Part shown: positions 1 to 6,788 of the stretch, in pieces
Layout: every line of letters begins with the position of its first letter
Numbering within the stretch: the first letter of the stretch is position 1
Origin: JAGLRQ01 sp965369805
GTDB taxonomy: Bacteria; Auribacterota; UBA6266
Direction of reading: 5' to 3'
NCBI GenBank assembly: GCA_965369805.1
Contig: CBDURG010000034.1
Span: 1-16,160, forward strand
DNA length: 16,160 bases
The notes under the pieces: model-generated
The model's input: only the letters and a program-made list of their open reading frames with translations
Databases searched by the model: none
Told to the model about the DNA's origin: nothing
Position numbers and translations under genes: made by a program

Positions 1-725
1 GTTCCCAGAGAGATCTTAAACCTTCAATAAAAAATATTCAGATAATTTTTCAGGATCCATATGCGTCTCTTAATCCAAGGATGACGGTTCTTTATATTGT
101 CGGAGAGGGCCCGGTGGTACACGGGCTTGTCAAAAATAAAAAGGAGAAACGCGGACTTGTTTCCGAAGTTCTTGATAAAGTTGGTTTGTCAGATGAGCAT
201 ATTGACAGGTATCCCCATGAATTTAGTGGGGGCCAGAGGCAGAGGATAGGAATAGCCCGGGCTGTTGTTATGACGCCTGAGTTTATAGTCTGTGATGAAC
301 CGGTTTCTGCTCTTGACGTTTCAATCCAGGCGCAGATTATTAATCTCCTCATAGTCCTTAAGAATGAATTTAACATGGCGTATCTTTTTATTTCACATGA
401 TCTGAAGGTGGTTGAGTATATCAGCGATGAGGTTGCTGTAATGTATATGGGATGCGTGGTTGAACACGCGGAATCTAAGGCGATTTATAAAAATCCGCTG
501 CATCCCTATACTGTCGCGCTGATGAATGCTATACCGGTAATTGATAAAAAAAGTGGAATGAAAAAGGTTTTGCTTGGCGGGGATGTCCCTTCTTCTTTAA
601 ATCCTCCTTCGGGATGTACATTCCATACGCGTTGTCCCGAGCGCGTTCAAAAGTGCAAGGATGAAAAACCCGAGTTAAGGGAAATAAGAAGGGGACACTG
701 GATAGCGTGTCACAATAGAAAATGA
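1..725 (+). CDS. oppF: Oligopeptide/dipeptide ABC transporter ATP-binding protein, 5'-truncated by the window
   Basis: This is one of the cytoplasmic ATPase subunits that power an Opp/Dpp-type importer. The reading frame is open from base 3, so the true start and the Walker A motif lie upstream of the window; 240 residues are visible. Seen in order: a Q-loop segment FQDPYASLNPRM typical of the OppF/DppF side, the ABC signature FSGGQRQRIGIARA, Walker B ending CDEPVSALD, and the switch histidine in SHD. The C-terminal extension is the family's oligopeptide-transporter tail, with four cysteines (GC, RCP, KC and ACH). That tail contacts the permeases and, as I recall, was seen to bind an Fe-S cluster in a mycobacterial Dpp ATPase. 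The binding-protein and two permease genes follow on the same strand, so this is one importer locus; an OppD partner is expected just upstream but cannot be seen. The transported solute cannot be read from this subunit. Confidence 0.93.
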   Translation, partial: SQRDLKPSIKNIQIIFQDPYASLNPRMTVLYIVGEGPVVHGLVKNKKEKRGLVSEVLDKVGLSDEHIDRYPHEFSGGQRQRIGIARAVVMTPEFIVCDEPVSALDVSIQAQIINLLIVLKNEFNMAYLFISHDLKVVEYISDEVAVMYMGCVVEHAESKAIYKNPLHPYTVALMNAIPVIDKKSGMKKVLLGGDVPSSLNPPSGCTFHTRCPERVQKCKDEKPELREIRRGHWIACHNRK

Positions 726-820
726 AAATCGTATATCGTATTTTGTATATAGTATATAGTAAAAACAAAAAAATAAATTAACCACATTTAGTCTGTTCAC
801 GATTTACGAGATGATTAATA
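724..820 (+). repeat. Intergenic heptamer-repeat tract, copy A (upstream of the binding-protein gene)
   Basis: Six consecutive 7-base units begin at 724, 731, 738, 745, 752 and 759. Their consensus is close to GTATATM, and the first overlaps the stop codon of the ATPase gene. An A-rich stretch ending ACCAC at 785 follows. After that come two more heptamers of another type, TTCACGA (796-802) and TTTACGA (803-809). Bases 738-785 are nearly identical to 2470-2518. No clear sigma-70 promoter, factor-independent terminator or strong Shine-Dalgarno site is visible, so the function is unknown. Confidence 0.75.
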
Positions 821-2464
821 ATGAGATTAAAAAGCTTTTTTTATAAACCCCGTTACTATGTTACTCTGGGGTTATTTTTTGCGGTTGTTATCATCTGCGC
901 TTCCTGTGCTGAAAAAGAAGTCACGAATGTTTATGATAATGTCGGATTTGAGCCCGCTCCGGGCGATACTCTCGTAAGGCTTCTTCCCGCGGAACCTGAT
1001 TTGCTTAATCCTGTTTTGAGTACGGATACCTATGCTTCAATTATAGCGGGGTTGATATTTGATTCGCTGTTTGAAAGAAATCCTGAAACACTTGAATTCA
1101 GGCCTCTTTGCGCTGAAAAATGGGAAGTATCGGAAGACGGGCTTGAATATACTTTCTATTTAAGAAAAGGTATTAAGTGGCAGGACGGGTTGCCTATGAC
1201 GGCCCGTGACATAAAATTTTCCCTTGATAGAATCAAAGACCCTTCGGTAAATGCTCCTCACCTCCGTAATTATTACAAAGACATAGAAAAACTCGAAGTG
1301 ATAGATGATTATACGGTTAAGTTTACCTACAATAAGAAGTATTTCAGGGCACTTGAGATATGCGGTACCATGTCCATTTTGCCTGAGCATCTTTATGGAA
1401 AGGGGGCCTTTAACAATTCTTGCCTGAACAGAATGCCGGTAGGGAATGGGCCTTATAAGTTTGAATATTGGAAGACGGGCAGTGAAATTGTTCTTACAAG
1501 AAACGAAGACTACTGGAAAAAAACCCCTTATATTGATAAAATGGTCTTTAAAATTATTACTGATGTGACAATAGCATTACAGCTTTTCAAAAAAGGCGAA
1601 GTAGATTCAATGGGTCTAACGCCTTTCCAATGGCAAAGGCAGACTAATTCTAAAAAATTTAAATCCAAGTTTTCAAAGCTGAAATACTATACGCCAGGCT
1701 ACTCCTTTGTCGGATGGAATATGAATAGGCGTCTTTTTTCTGAAAAAAAAGTAAGAAGAGCTATGACACATCTTATTGACAGGGAAAAAATTCTTGAAAA
1801 ACTGCGCTATGGCTTGGGAACAGTAGTTACCGGAAATTTCTATGTAAATAGCCCTGAATATGACAAAGAAATTAAACCTTATGAATATAATCCTGAAAAA
1901 GCAAGAGAGCTTTTAAGGGAATCCGGTTGGAAAGACTCTAACGGTGACGGCATTCTTGATAAAGACGGTAAAAATTTTGAATTTGAGTTTTTAATTACTT
2001 CAGGGTCAGATTTCGCGGAAAAGTTTGCGACTATTATTAAGGAAGATTTTGCGGGGCAGGGGATAATAGTTGAAATAAAGCAACTGGAATGGGCTGTTTT
2101 CATTAAAAATCTGAATGAGCGTAATTTTGATGCCACCACGCTGGGTTGGTCAATGGACGTAGAATCTGATCCCTATCAGGTATGGCACTCTTCCCAGGTA
2201 GAGGAGGGGTCAAATTTTGTTGGGTTTAAGCATGAAAGGGCCGATGAGCTTATTCTTCTTATAAGGGAAACTCTCGATAAAGAGAAAAGGATTGAATATT
2301 GCCATGAGTTTCATGAGATAATACACGAGGAACAGCCATACACATTTATGTTTTGTAATGAATCTCTTGTTGCTCTTGATAAGAGATTTAAGAACGTTAA
2401 AATTTATCCTGTAGGCGTAAGGCCGATTGAATGGTATGTTCCGGAGCAATTGCAGAAATATTAA
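821..2464 (+). CDS. Extracellular solute-binding lipoprotein, family 5 (peptide/nickel type)
   Basis: This 547-residue protein captures the solute outside the inner membrane and delivers it to the permeases. The N-terminus is basic, followed by a hydrophobic stretch (about residues 12-25) and a lipobox-like CASC with the candidate lipidated cysteine at 29. The Cys at -3 is unusual, so type II signal cleavage is likely but not perfect. Family-5 landmarks are a segment near residues 75-130 ending in KGIKWQDGLPMTARDIKFSL, a GNGPYKF loop near 200, and GDGILDKDG at about residues 375-383, common in SBP_bac_5 proteins. The length is normal for OppA/DppA relatives. The ATG at 821 has only a weak upstream purine stretch but gives the natural signal peptide. 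It sits between the ATPase and permease genes, flanked on both sides by related intergenic repeats. The ligand (peptide, nickel, sugar or other) cannot be decided from sequence alone, so I give no symbol. Confidence 0.92.
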   Translation: MRLKSFFYKPRYYVTLGLFFAVVIICASCAEKEVTNVYDNVGFEPAPGDTLVRLLPAEPDLLNPVLSTDTYASIIAGLIFDSLFERNPETLEFRPLCAEKWEVSEDGLEYTFYLRKGIKWQDGLPMTARDIKFSLDRIKDPSVNAPHLRNYYKDIEKLEVIDDYTVKFTYNKKYFRALEICGTMSILPEHLYGKGAFNNSCLNRMPVGNGPYKFEYWKTGSEIVLTRNEDYWKKTPYIDKMVFKIITDVTIALQLFKKGEVDSMGLTPFQWQRQTNSKKFKSKFSKLKYYTPGYSFVGWNMNRRLFSEKKVRRAMTHLIDREKILEKLRYGLGTVVTGNFYVNSPEYDKEIKPYEYNPEKARELLRESGWKDSNGDGILDKDGKNFEFEFLITSGSDFAEKFATIIKEDFAGQGIIVEIKQLEWAVFIKNLNERNFDATTLGWSMDVESDPYQVWHSSQVEEGSNFVGFKHERADELILLIRETLDKEKRIEYCHEFHEIIHEEQPYTFMFCNESLVALDKRFKNVKIYPVGVRPIEWYVPEQLQKY

Positions 2465-2560
2465 AGGCAGTATTTCGTATATAGTATATCGTAAAAAAAC
2501 AAAAAGAAATTAAACCACCGAGGAAAAGCGGTGAATAGTGGATAGCACGGTACACGGACT
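2463..2560 (+). repeat. Intergenic heptamer-repeat tract, copy B (between binding protein and permease)
   Basis: Heptamers start at 2470, 2477, 2484 and 2491 (GTATTTC/GTATATA type), immediately after the stop codon. The A-rich spacer and ACCAC end at 2518, matching copy A (738-785) with two substitutions over the first 28 bases and then a few substitutions and small indels. Further 7-base units follow: GTGAATA (2531-2537), GTGGATA (2538-2544), GCACGGT (2545-2551) and ACACGGA (2552-2558). They run to within five bases of the oppB start codon. I see no terminator or promoter. Confidence 0.75.
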
Positions 2561-2563
2561 AAA

Positions 2564-3556
2564 ATGAAAGAATATTTATTGAGAAGGCTTTTGATGATAA
2601 TACCCACGTATCTGGGAATTACCATTGTCACCTTTGTGATAATTCAACTTGCGCCGGGGAGCCCTGTTTCAGCAAAGCTGGGAATAGGAGAGTCGTTAAA
2701 GGATAATGTGGTTAACAGGAAGATAATAGAGGATACTAAAAAGCTTTACGGTTTAGATAAGCCCATAGTGGTCCAATATTTCAACTGGCTTAAAAGAAGC
2801 GTAACTTTTGATTTCGGCAATTCCTATAAAGATAACAGGCCGGTTATTGAGAAGATTCTTGAACGCGTTCCTGTTACTTTGCAGTTAAGTATAATTTCAA
2901 TTTTTCTTGTGTATCTACTCGCGGTTCCCATTGGGGTTTATTCGTCTGTCAAGCATGGTTCGGCTTCAGATAAAATCATTACGGTAATAATATTTGTTTT
3001 ATATTCACTGCCGAATTTTTGGGTTGCCACTCTGCTTCTGGTATTTCTTGGAGGGGGAGAGTACCTCAATATTTTTCCCATATATGGGCTTAGTTCATAC
3101 GGTGTTGAAACTATGAGTTTCTCGCGCTTTTTAATAGATAGAATATGGCATCTTGTTTTGCCGATTGCCTGTCTTACTTACGGGGGGCTGGCGGCTGTTT
3201 CCAGATATGCCAGAGTGGGAATGATGGATGTAATAAGACAGGATTATATACTTACGGCAAGAGCGAAAGGGCTGTCTGAGAAAACTGTAATTCTCAAACA
3301 TGCTTTAAGGAACTCACTTATACCGATTGTAACCCTGCTCGCGGGACTCCTTCCGGCAATGCTTGGCGGTAGTGTTATTGTAGAGTCAATTTTTTCAATA
3401 CCGGGAATGGGTAAACTTGGATTTGATTCAATTCTCGCGCGGGATTATCCGACGATAATGGGCATAGCATCGATTTCGGCAGTGTTAACTCTCCTGGGTA
3501 TTTTGTTTTCAGATATAATTTACGCGGTGGTTGACCCGAGGATATCGTACAAATGA
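2564..3556 (+). CDS. oppB: ABC transporter permease, OppB/DppB family
   Basis: This 330-residue inner-membrane permease forms half of the translocation pore of the importer. It starts with the family's N-terminal signature (LLRRLLMIIPTYLGITIVTF), including the first membrane helix. A periplasmic segment carrying the conserved YGLDKPIVVQYFNWL region follows (about residues 62-78), then further hydrophobic helices. The cytoplasmic EAA loop, which docks on the ATPases, is visible as ARAKGLSEKTVILKHALRNS around residues 226-245. The C-terminus ends in the usual VDPRISYK. No strong Shine-Dalgarno sequence precedes the ATG, which follows the heptamer tract directly. Its stop overlaps the next start in an ATGA, the common sign of translational coupling of the two permeases. 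Confidence 0.95.
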   Translation: MKEYLLRRLLMIIPTYLGITIVTFVIIQLAPGSPVSAKLGIGESLKDNVVNRKIIEDTKKLYGLDKPIVVQYFNWLKRSVTFDFGNSYKDNRPVIEKILERVPVTLQLSIISIFLVYLLAVPIGVYSSVKHGSASDKIITVIIFVLYSLPNFWVATLLLVFLGGGEYLNIFPIYGLSSYGVETMSFSRFLIDRIWHLVLPIACLTYGGLAAVSRYARVGMMDVIRQDYILTARAKGLSEKTVILKHALRNSLIPIVTLLAGLLPAMLGGSVIVESIFSIPGMGKLGFDSILARDYPTIMGIASISAVLTLLGILFSDIIYAVVDPRISYK

Positions 3557-4509
3557 GGAAAGATAGTTATTATAGCCAGGTCTGGGTGAGATTTAAAAAA
3601 AACCATCTTGCTCTGGCTGGTATGTGTATAGCTGTAATCATGGGGTTTATAGCTGTCGCGGCCCCCATTATCGCGAATAATAAACCCATTGTTGCTCTGA
3701 ATAAATCAGGCAAAATAGTTTTCCCGTTTCTCAATTCCGGGCTGTCCGCGGAAAGAGAGAAATACACTTTTAAAATAAATCCGGTTATACCTTACAGTCC
3801 CACTGAATATGACCTTGACGATGTCCTTATTCCCCCTTCAAGGCTGCATATTTTGGGGACGGATGATAGGGGAAGAGATATAGCAAGCCGCCTGATACAT
3901 GGAGCGCGAACTTCTCTGTCCATTGGATTTGTCGCGGTTTCCATCTATGTCTTTATCGGGTTGATACTTGGTTCATTTGCAGGGTATTTTGGCAAAAAAG
4001 TTGACATGGTAATATCAAGGTTAATTGAGATAGTGATATGTTTTCCGACGTTCTTTCTTATAATCATCATTATTGCTTATCTTCCTTCAAGTATTTATAA
4101 CATTATGGTAGTGATAGGTTTAACCGGATGGACAGGAGTAGCAAGGCTCATAAGAGGAGAAATATTCAAGATTAAAAATATCGATTACGTATCTTCCGCG
4201 CAGGCTTTAGGTGTCTCTTCATGGCGTATTGTTTCCAGACATATTCTTCCCAATGCTATTAGCCCTGTTCTTGTTTCCGCGACATTCGGGATAGCCGGAG
4301 CGATACTTATAGAATCAGCTTTGAGTTATCTTGGATTCGGCGTTCAGCCTCCGACTCCATCCTGGGGAGAGATCTTATTACAGGCGAAAAAATATCTTTC
4401 CTGGTGGCTTGTGATTTTTCCAGGCCTGGCAATCTTTATAACGATTACATCTTTTAATCTTGTAGGAGAGGGTTTAAGAGATGCGATTGACCCCAAATTC
4501 AGTAAGTAA
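3553..4509 (+). CDS. oppC: ABC transporter permease, OppC/DppC family
   Basis: This is the second inner-membrane permease, 318 residues, pairing with the OppB-type protein. It has one N-terminal helix (about residues 20-42), then a periplasmic stretch of roughly 60 residues before the conserved LGTDDRGRDIASRLIHGAR segment that defines OppC/DppC. The EAA loop appears as AQALGVSSWRIVSRHILPNA, and the C-terminus has the typical SYLGFGVQPPTPSWGE and NLVGEGLRDAIDPK motifs. The start overlaps the oppB stop by four bases. The region between the first helix and LGTDD is slightly longer than the shortest family members, which is within normal variation. It is the last gene of the transporter unit; the genes beyond are on the opposite strand. 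Confidence 0.95.
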   Translation: MRKDSYYSQVWVRFKKNHLALAGMCIAVIMGFIAVAAPIIANNKPIVALNKSGKIVFPFLNSGLSAEREKYTFKINPVIPYSPTEYDLDDVLIPPSRLHILGTDDRGRDIASRLIHGARTSLSIGFVAVSIYVFIGLILGSFAGYFGKKVDMVISRLIEIVICFPTFFLIIIIIAYLPSSIYNIMVVIGLTGWTGVARLIRGEIFKIKNIDYVSSAQALGVSSWRIVSRHILPNAISPVLVSATFGIAGAILIESALSYLGFGVQPPTPSWGEILLQAKKYLSWWLVIFPGLAIFITITSFNLVGEGLRDAIDPKFSK

Positions 4510-4519
4510 GCTGTAACTT

Positions 4520-4601
4520 CCACGTCCCGGCGAACGGAGTGAGCAATTGTCTCTCGTCCGAGCGAGTGAAACGAGCGATCGTCCCACGTTCCTCAGGACG
4601 T
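4520..4601. repeat. GAGCGA-rich repeat element between convergent genes
   Basis: This GC-rich block stands out from its AT-rich surroundings. It contains two diverged copies of a roughly 20-base unit (around 4530-4551 and 4557-4583), each with an AGTGA core and ending in ATYGTC or similar. CGAGCG occurs at 4559-4564 and 4572-4577. Outer arms ACGTCC (4522-4527) and GGACGT (4596-4601) could pair, so the whole may fold as an imperfect stem. There is no T-run, so it is not a classic intrinsic terminator. It overlaps the last codons of the minus-strand gene. Confidence 0.6.
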
Positions 4602-5180
4602 AGTCTTAAACTTCGAAAGTATCTCATTCAGCTCAGAAATATTCTGCTGAATCTTGTCAATGGGTGTCTTTAATTTATCATCCGGAGAGATGTTTTCTTT
4701 AAGTCCTAACAGGCCAATAGAAATTTCCTTTGCGGTGAATTTGCTTTCACCTATGGTTCTGTCTATTGTAGAGGCCAGGTTGTTTATTTGATCGGCAACT
4801 GTTTTAAGTTCGTCACCTTTTCTTAAGCGGACTCTTTTTCTCAAGTTCCCTCTCGAGAGTTCTCCAATATCGGTTTCCAACCTGTAAATAGGCCCTGCTA
4901 TTTTGTGGGATAAGAAAATGCTCAGAATTATTAGCAGGGGGGTTATAAGAATAAGGTTTGAGATAAGCTTTCCCCTTATGGTTTTCATTATTGGAGTAAG
5001 CTTATACTGGGGATATACCTTTTCGAGTCTCTCTTCCATCAGAGGCCAGCCTGTCCGGTAAATGGTAACTCCGGTTATAGTAGATGCTAAGATCATTATA
5101 ACAAGGGTTGCGGTAATATATTTTAGCTGGAGTTTACCTTTGATTATGTAATTAGTCCTCATTTTTATGGATTTTACCAT
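4593..5180 (-). CDS. Small membrane protein with a HAMP domain and no output domain
   Basis: The protein has 195 residues. Seen: a short basic cytoplasmic N-terminus, a first membrane helix (about 21-41), a short extracytoplasmic loop (42-70), a second helix (72-91), then SHKIAGPIYRLE and a HAMP-like linker to about residue 145, followed by a roughly 50-residue helical tail. HAMP domains normally relay signals from membrane sensors to kinase, cyclase or chemoreceptor modules, but none is attached here. The start is supported by AAGGAG seven bases upstream of the ATG on the minus strand. It lies 48 bases downstream of the PDZ protein gene on the same strand, so the two are probably cotranscribed. 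It could be a standalone signal adaptor or a relic of a larger receptor. Transmembrane topology and HAMP are clear; the function is unknown. Confidence 0.85.
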   Translation of the reverse strand: MVKSIKMRTNYIIKGKLQLKYITATLVIMILASTITGVTIYRTGWPLMEERLEKVYPQYKLTPIMKTIRGKLISNLILITPLLIILSIFLSHKIAGPIYRLETDIGELSRGNLRKRVRLRKGDELKTVADQINNLASTIDRTIGESKFTAKEISIGLLGLKENISPDDKLKTPIDKIQQNISELNEILSKFKTTS

Positions 5181-5228
5181 AAGAGTACTCCTTCCATTTT
5201 TGATTTTTGAAAATTTGATTGGTTGTCT

Positions 5229-6224
5229 TTATTCATTTTTCGGATATGCTGTTTCTTCTTGTTCAAGTTCAGGGGTTAAATCGGTTTCCCTTATTAATTG
5301 AACACGCCTGTTGATAAGTAAATCCATAGTTTTTGTTGCGGAGCTGGACATTTCCCTGATTGCTTTTTCCATAGGCATGTACCTTGTTGGTTGTTTGTTT
5401 ATAGCTATAACCAGATCTAAGGCTTTCAGGCCGGCAAGGTCCGCGGGTTTTTTTGACATTACACTGATTACCGTAAGCCCGGCCTCTTCCATGCTTAGTG
5501 AAGCTCCAATTCCGCTAAATGTTCTGCTGCCCCATTTAATTTCTTTTCTTTCAGGTTTTATGTTTCGCTGTATTGTGATATCGACTTTGGACCCCTCAGG
5601 CCCGATAAGCATTTTAGTAACTTCGTCATAATGACTGAATTTTAGCGCTTTATCCCATATCAAAACCAGATAATCATTTTCTTTTATTCCTGCATTGTCC
5701 GCGGGGGAATTGGGGGCCACTTCTGATATCTTAAAATTATCCCCTTCTTTCTCAAATAAGAAGCCTATATTGGATTTAAGAATTGCTTCACGCGATTCCT
5801 TTATCTTTTGAAGTTTTGCTTTTTTTGTCCTTAGTTTTTCCAGGAGCGCTTCTTTACGAGCTTTCTTTTTGTCCAGGAAATCATTTATTCTGCTTATCGC
5901 GTCTTTTGCTTCACACAGGCCAGGCTTGGTTTCCAGGGCCAGGTTATAGTAGCGGATAGCTTTCTGGTAATCCTTTCTCTCTTCGTACTTTGACGCGAGC
6001 AGCATATAGTTGTTTTCCGGGTCGTCGTAAATTATATTCTTTATCTGGCTTGACAGTATCTCGACTTCGCCCTCAGGAAGTGAAAGGACTACACGATCGG
6101 CGTATTTATCGACAACGATGCCTATCTGCCGGCCGCCGTTTTTAAGGTGTACTATATCTGAAAAGGCAGGTAACACCGCAAAGCAGAGAAAGCAGATAAT
6201 CAAATATGTAGAAACCCTTCTCAT
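5229..6224 (-). CDS. Secreted TPR and tandem-PDZ domain protein
   Basis: The protein has 331 residues. A signal peptide (about 1-22, ending AVLPAFS) precedes a small beta-rich segment (23-66, DIVHLKNGG...), of the kind seen in bacterial proteins with a short SH3-like fold. One TPR-like helical pair (about 72-107, with KAIRYYNLALETKP) and a lysine-rich coiled coil (110-150) follow. Then come two PDZ-like modules, roughly 153-227 (SEVAPNSPADNAGIKENDYLV) and 232-305 (SVMSKKPADLAGLKALDLVIAI). No protease domain is attached, so it is unlike DegP or CtpA and more likely a binding or scaffold protein in the periplasm. There is no obvious Shine-Dalgarno site before the ATG; the leader may be very short. 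It heads a minus-strand pair with the HAMP protein. No specific function can be assigned. Confidence 0.85.
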   Translation of the reverse strand: MRRVSTYLIICFLCFAVLPAFSDIVHLKNGGRQIGIVVDKYADRVVLSLPEGEVEILSSQIKNIIYDDPENNYMLLASKYEERKDYQKAIRYYNLALETKPGLCEAKDAISRINDFLDKKKARKEALLEKLRTKKAKLQKIKESREAILKSNIGFLFEKEGDNFKISEVAPNSPADNAGIKENDYLVLIWDKALKFSHYDEVTKMLIGPEGSKVDITIQRNIKPERKEIKWGSRTFSGIGASLSMEEAGLTVISVMSKKPADLAGLKALDLVIAINKQPTRYMPMEKAIREMSSSATKTMDLLINRRVQLIRETDLTPELEQEETAYPKNE

Positions 6225-6341
6225 TAACTAAACAAATAACATGTTGCCGGTTTGTAGTCAAGCATTACTTACAGGGGCAAAAATGTTGGTTTGTTGAAGG
6301 AATTTGACAAAAAAGCTGTGTTCTTTTGTTACCGATTTTTG

Positions 6342-6369
6342 TTGACACAGTTACTTTTAGAGTGATAGT
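6342..6369 (+). promoter_or_regulatory. Candidate sigma-70 promoter for the DUF5679 gene
   Basis: TTGACA (6342-6347) is a perfect -35 match, followed after 16 bases by GATAGT (6364-6369), four of six with TATAAT. A second TTGACA lies at 6304-6309 with a poorer -10. Transcription from the first would leave a leader of about 85 bases before the ATG at 6461, including a small inverted repeat GTAGA/TCTAC. Confidence 0.4.
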
Positions 6370-6460
6370 TTCTTTGTTGAATAGGCGGAGTGGTGGGTAG
6401 ATTATTTTTTCTACTCTTTGTTTGCTGCTTCAATTTATCATAAAAAAGGGGGAATGTATT

Positions 6461-6610
6461 ATGGCTGAAGGATATTGTGTAAAATGTAAGGCAAAGAAAG
6501 AAATGGTTGACGCGAATGAAATAACAATGGCCAATGGCCGCCAGGCGCTCAAGGGTAAATGCCCTGATTGTGGAACCGGCATGTTTAAAATACTTGGCAA
6601 TAAGAAATAA
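6461..6610 (+). CDS. DUF5679 zinc-ribbon small protein
   Basis: This 49-residue protein has two CxxC knuckles (Cys6/Cys9 and Cys34/Cys37), separated by the segment ITMANGRQALKGKCPDCG. This fits the DUF5679 pattern of very small zinc-ribbon proteins, whose role is unknown. I place the start at the ATG at 6461. GGGGGA lies seven bases upstream, and the first residues MAEGYCVKCK match the family start. A longer reading frame from 6422 would add thirteen unrelated residues and is not supported. It is a single-gene unit with its own candidate promoter upstream and a large hairpin downstream. Zinc binding is inferred from the cysteine spacing. Confidence 0.88.
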   Translation: MAEGYCVKCKAKKEMVDANEITMANGRQALKGKCPDCGTGMFKILGNKK

Positions 6611-6634
6611 GATTGTATAGATTATAAATTCTGT

Positions 6635-6706
6635 ACCACATTACCTCCTTGCCGCTTGCCCTGAAAAATGAGCGGGGGCATGGAGGTGTGGTGCGTGTGG
6701 TTTTTT
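6635..6706 (+). terminator. Large hairpin followed by T6, probable terminator of the DUF5679 gene
   Basis: Complementary arms are ACCAC (6635-6639) with GTGGT (6688-6692) and ACCTCC (6643-6648) with GGAGGT (6682-6687), with a TGCC/GGCA pair (6650-6653 / 6677-6680) inside. A second GTGTGG lies just before TTTTTT (6701-6706), so ACCACA could pair with it instead and place the stem directly against the T-run. A competing-stem structure is possible. Confidence 0.6.
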
Positions 6707-6778
6707 GTATTGTGAACAGGTAATGCTGGTTATTTCCATTTCCGGATTTATCGAATTGGAAATAATCTGAACTTTCGC

Positions 6779-6784
6779 GGAGGT
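6779..6784 (+). promoter_or_regulatory. Ribosome binding site that decides the start of the NDK-like gene
   Basis: A perfect GGAGGT lies four bases before ATG 6789. An alternative GTG start at 6783 would sit on top of this site and is therefore unlikely. Confidence 0.7.
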
Positions 6785-6788
6785 GGAA

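Noticed and set aside
724..2560. The two transporter-flanking repeats as a CRISPR array or insertion-sequence ends
   Set aside because: There are no regularly spaced spacers, no transposase and no matching terminal inverted repeats with target duplication.
4510..4592. Intrinsic terminator for oppC
   Set aside because: Pairing arms exist but no T-run follows on either strand.
5311..5631. A 106-residue open frame on the plus strand opposite the PDZ protein gene
   Set aside because: The minus-strand gene has clear domains and a signal peptide; the plus-strand frame has no recognisable motif or ribosome site and is a shadow.
6233..6261. Minus-strand promoter for the PDZ protein gene (TTGACT with a -10 near 6233-6238)
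   Set aside because: The -10 matches are poor at every sensible spacing, so I do not list it as a feature.
6422..6460. N-terminal extension of the DUF5679 protein
   Set aside because: The ribosome site lies inside this stretch and the family starts at the MAEGYC segment, so the extension is untranslated leader.
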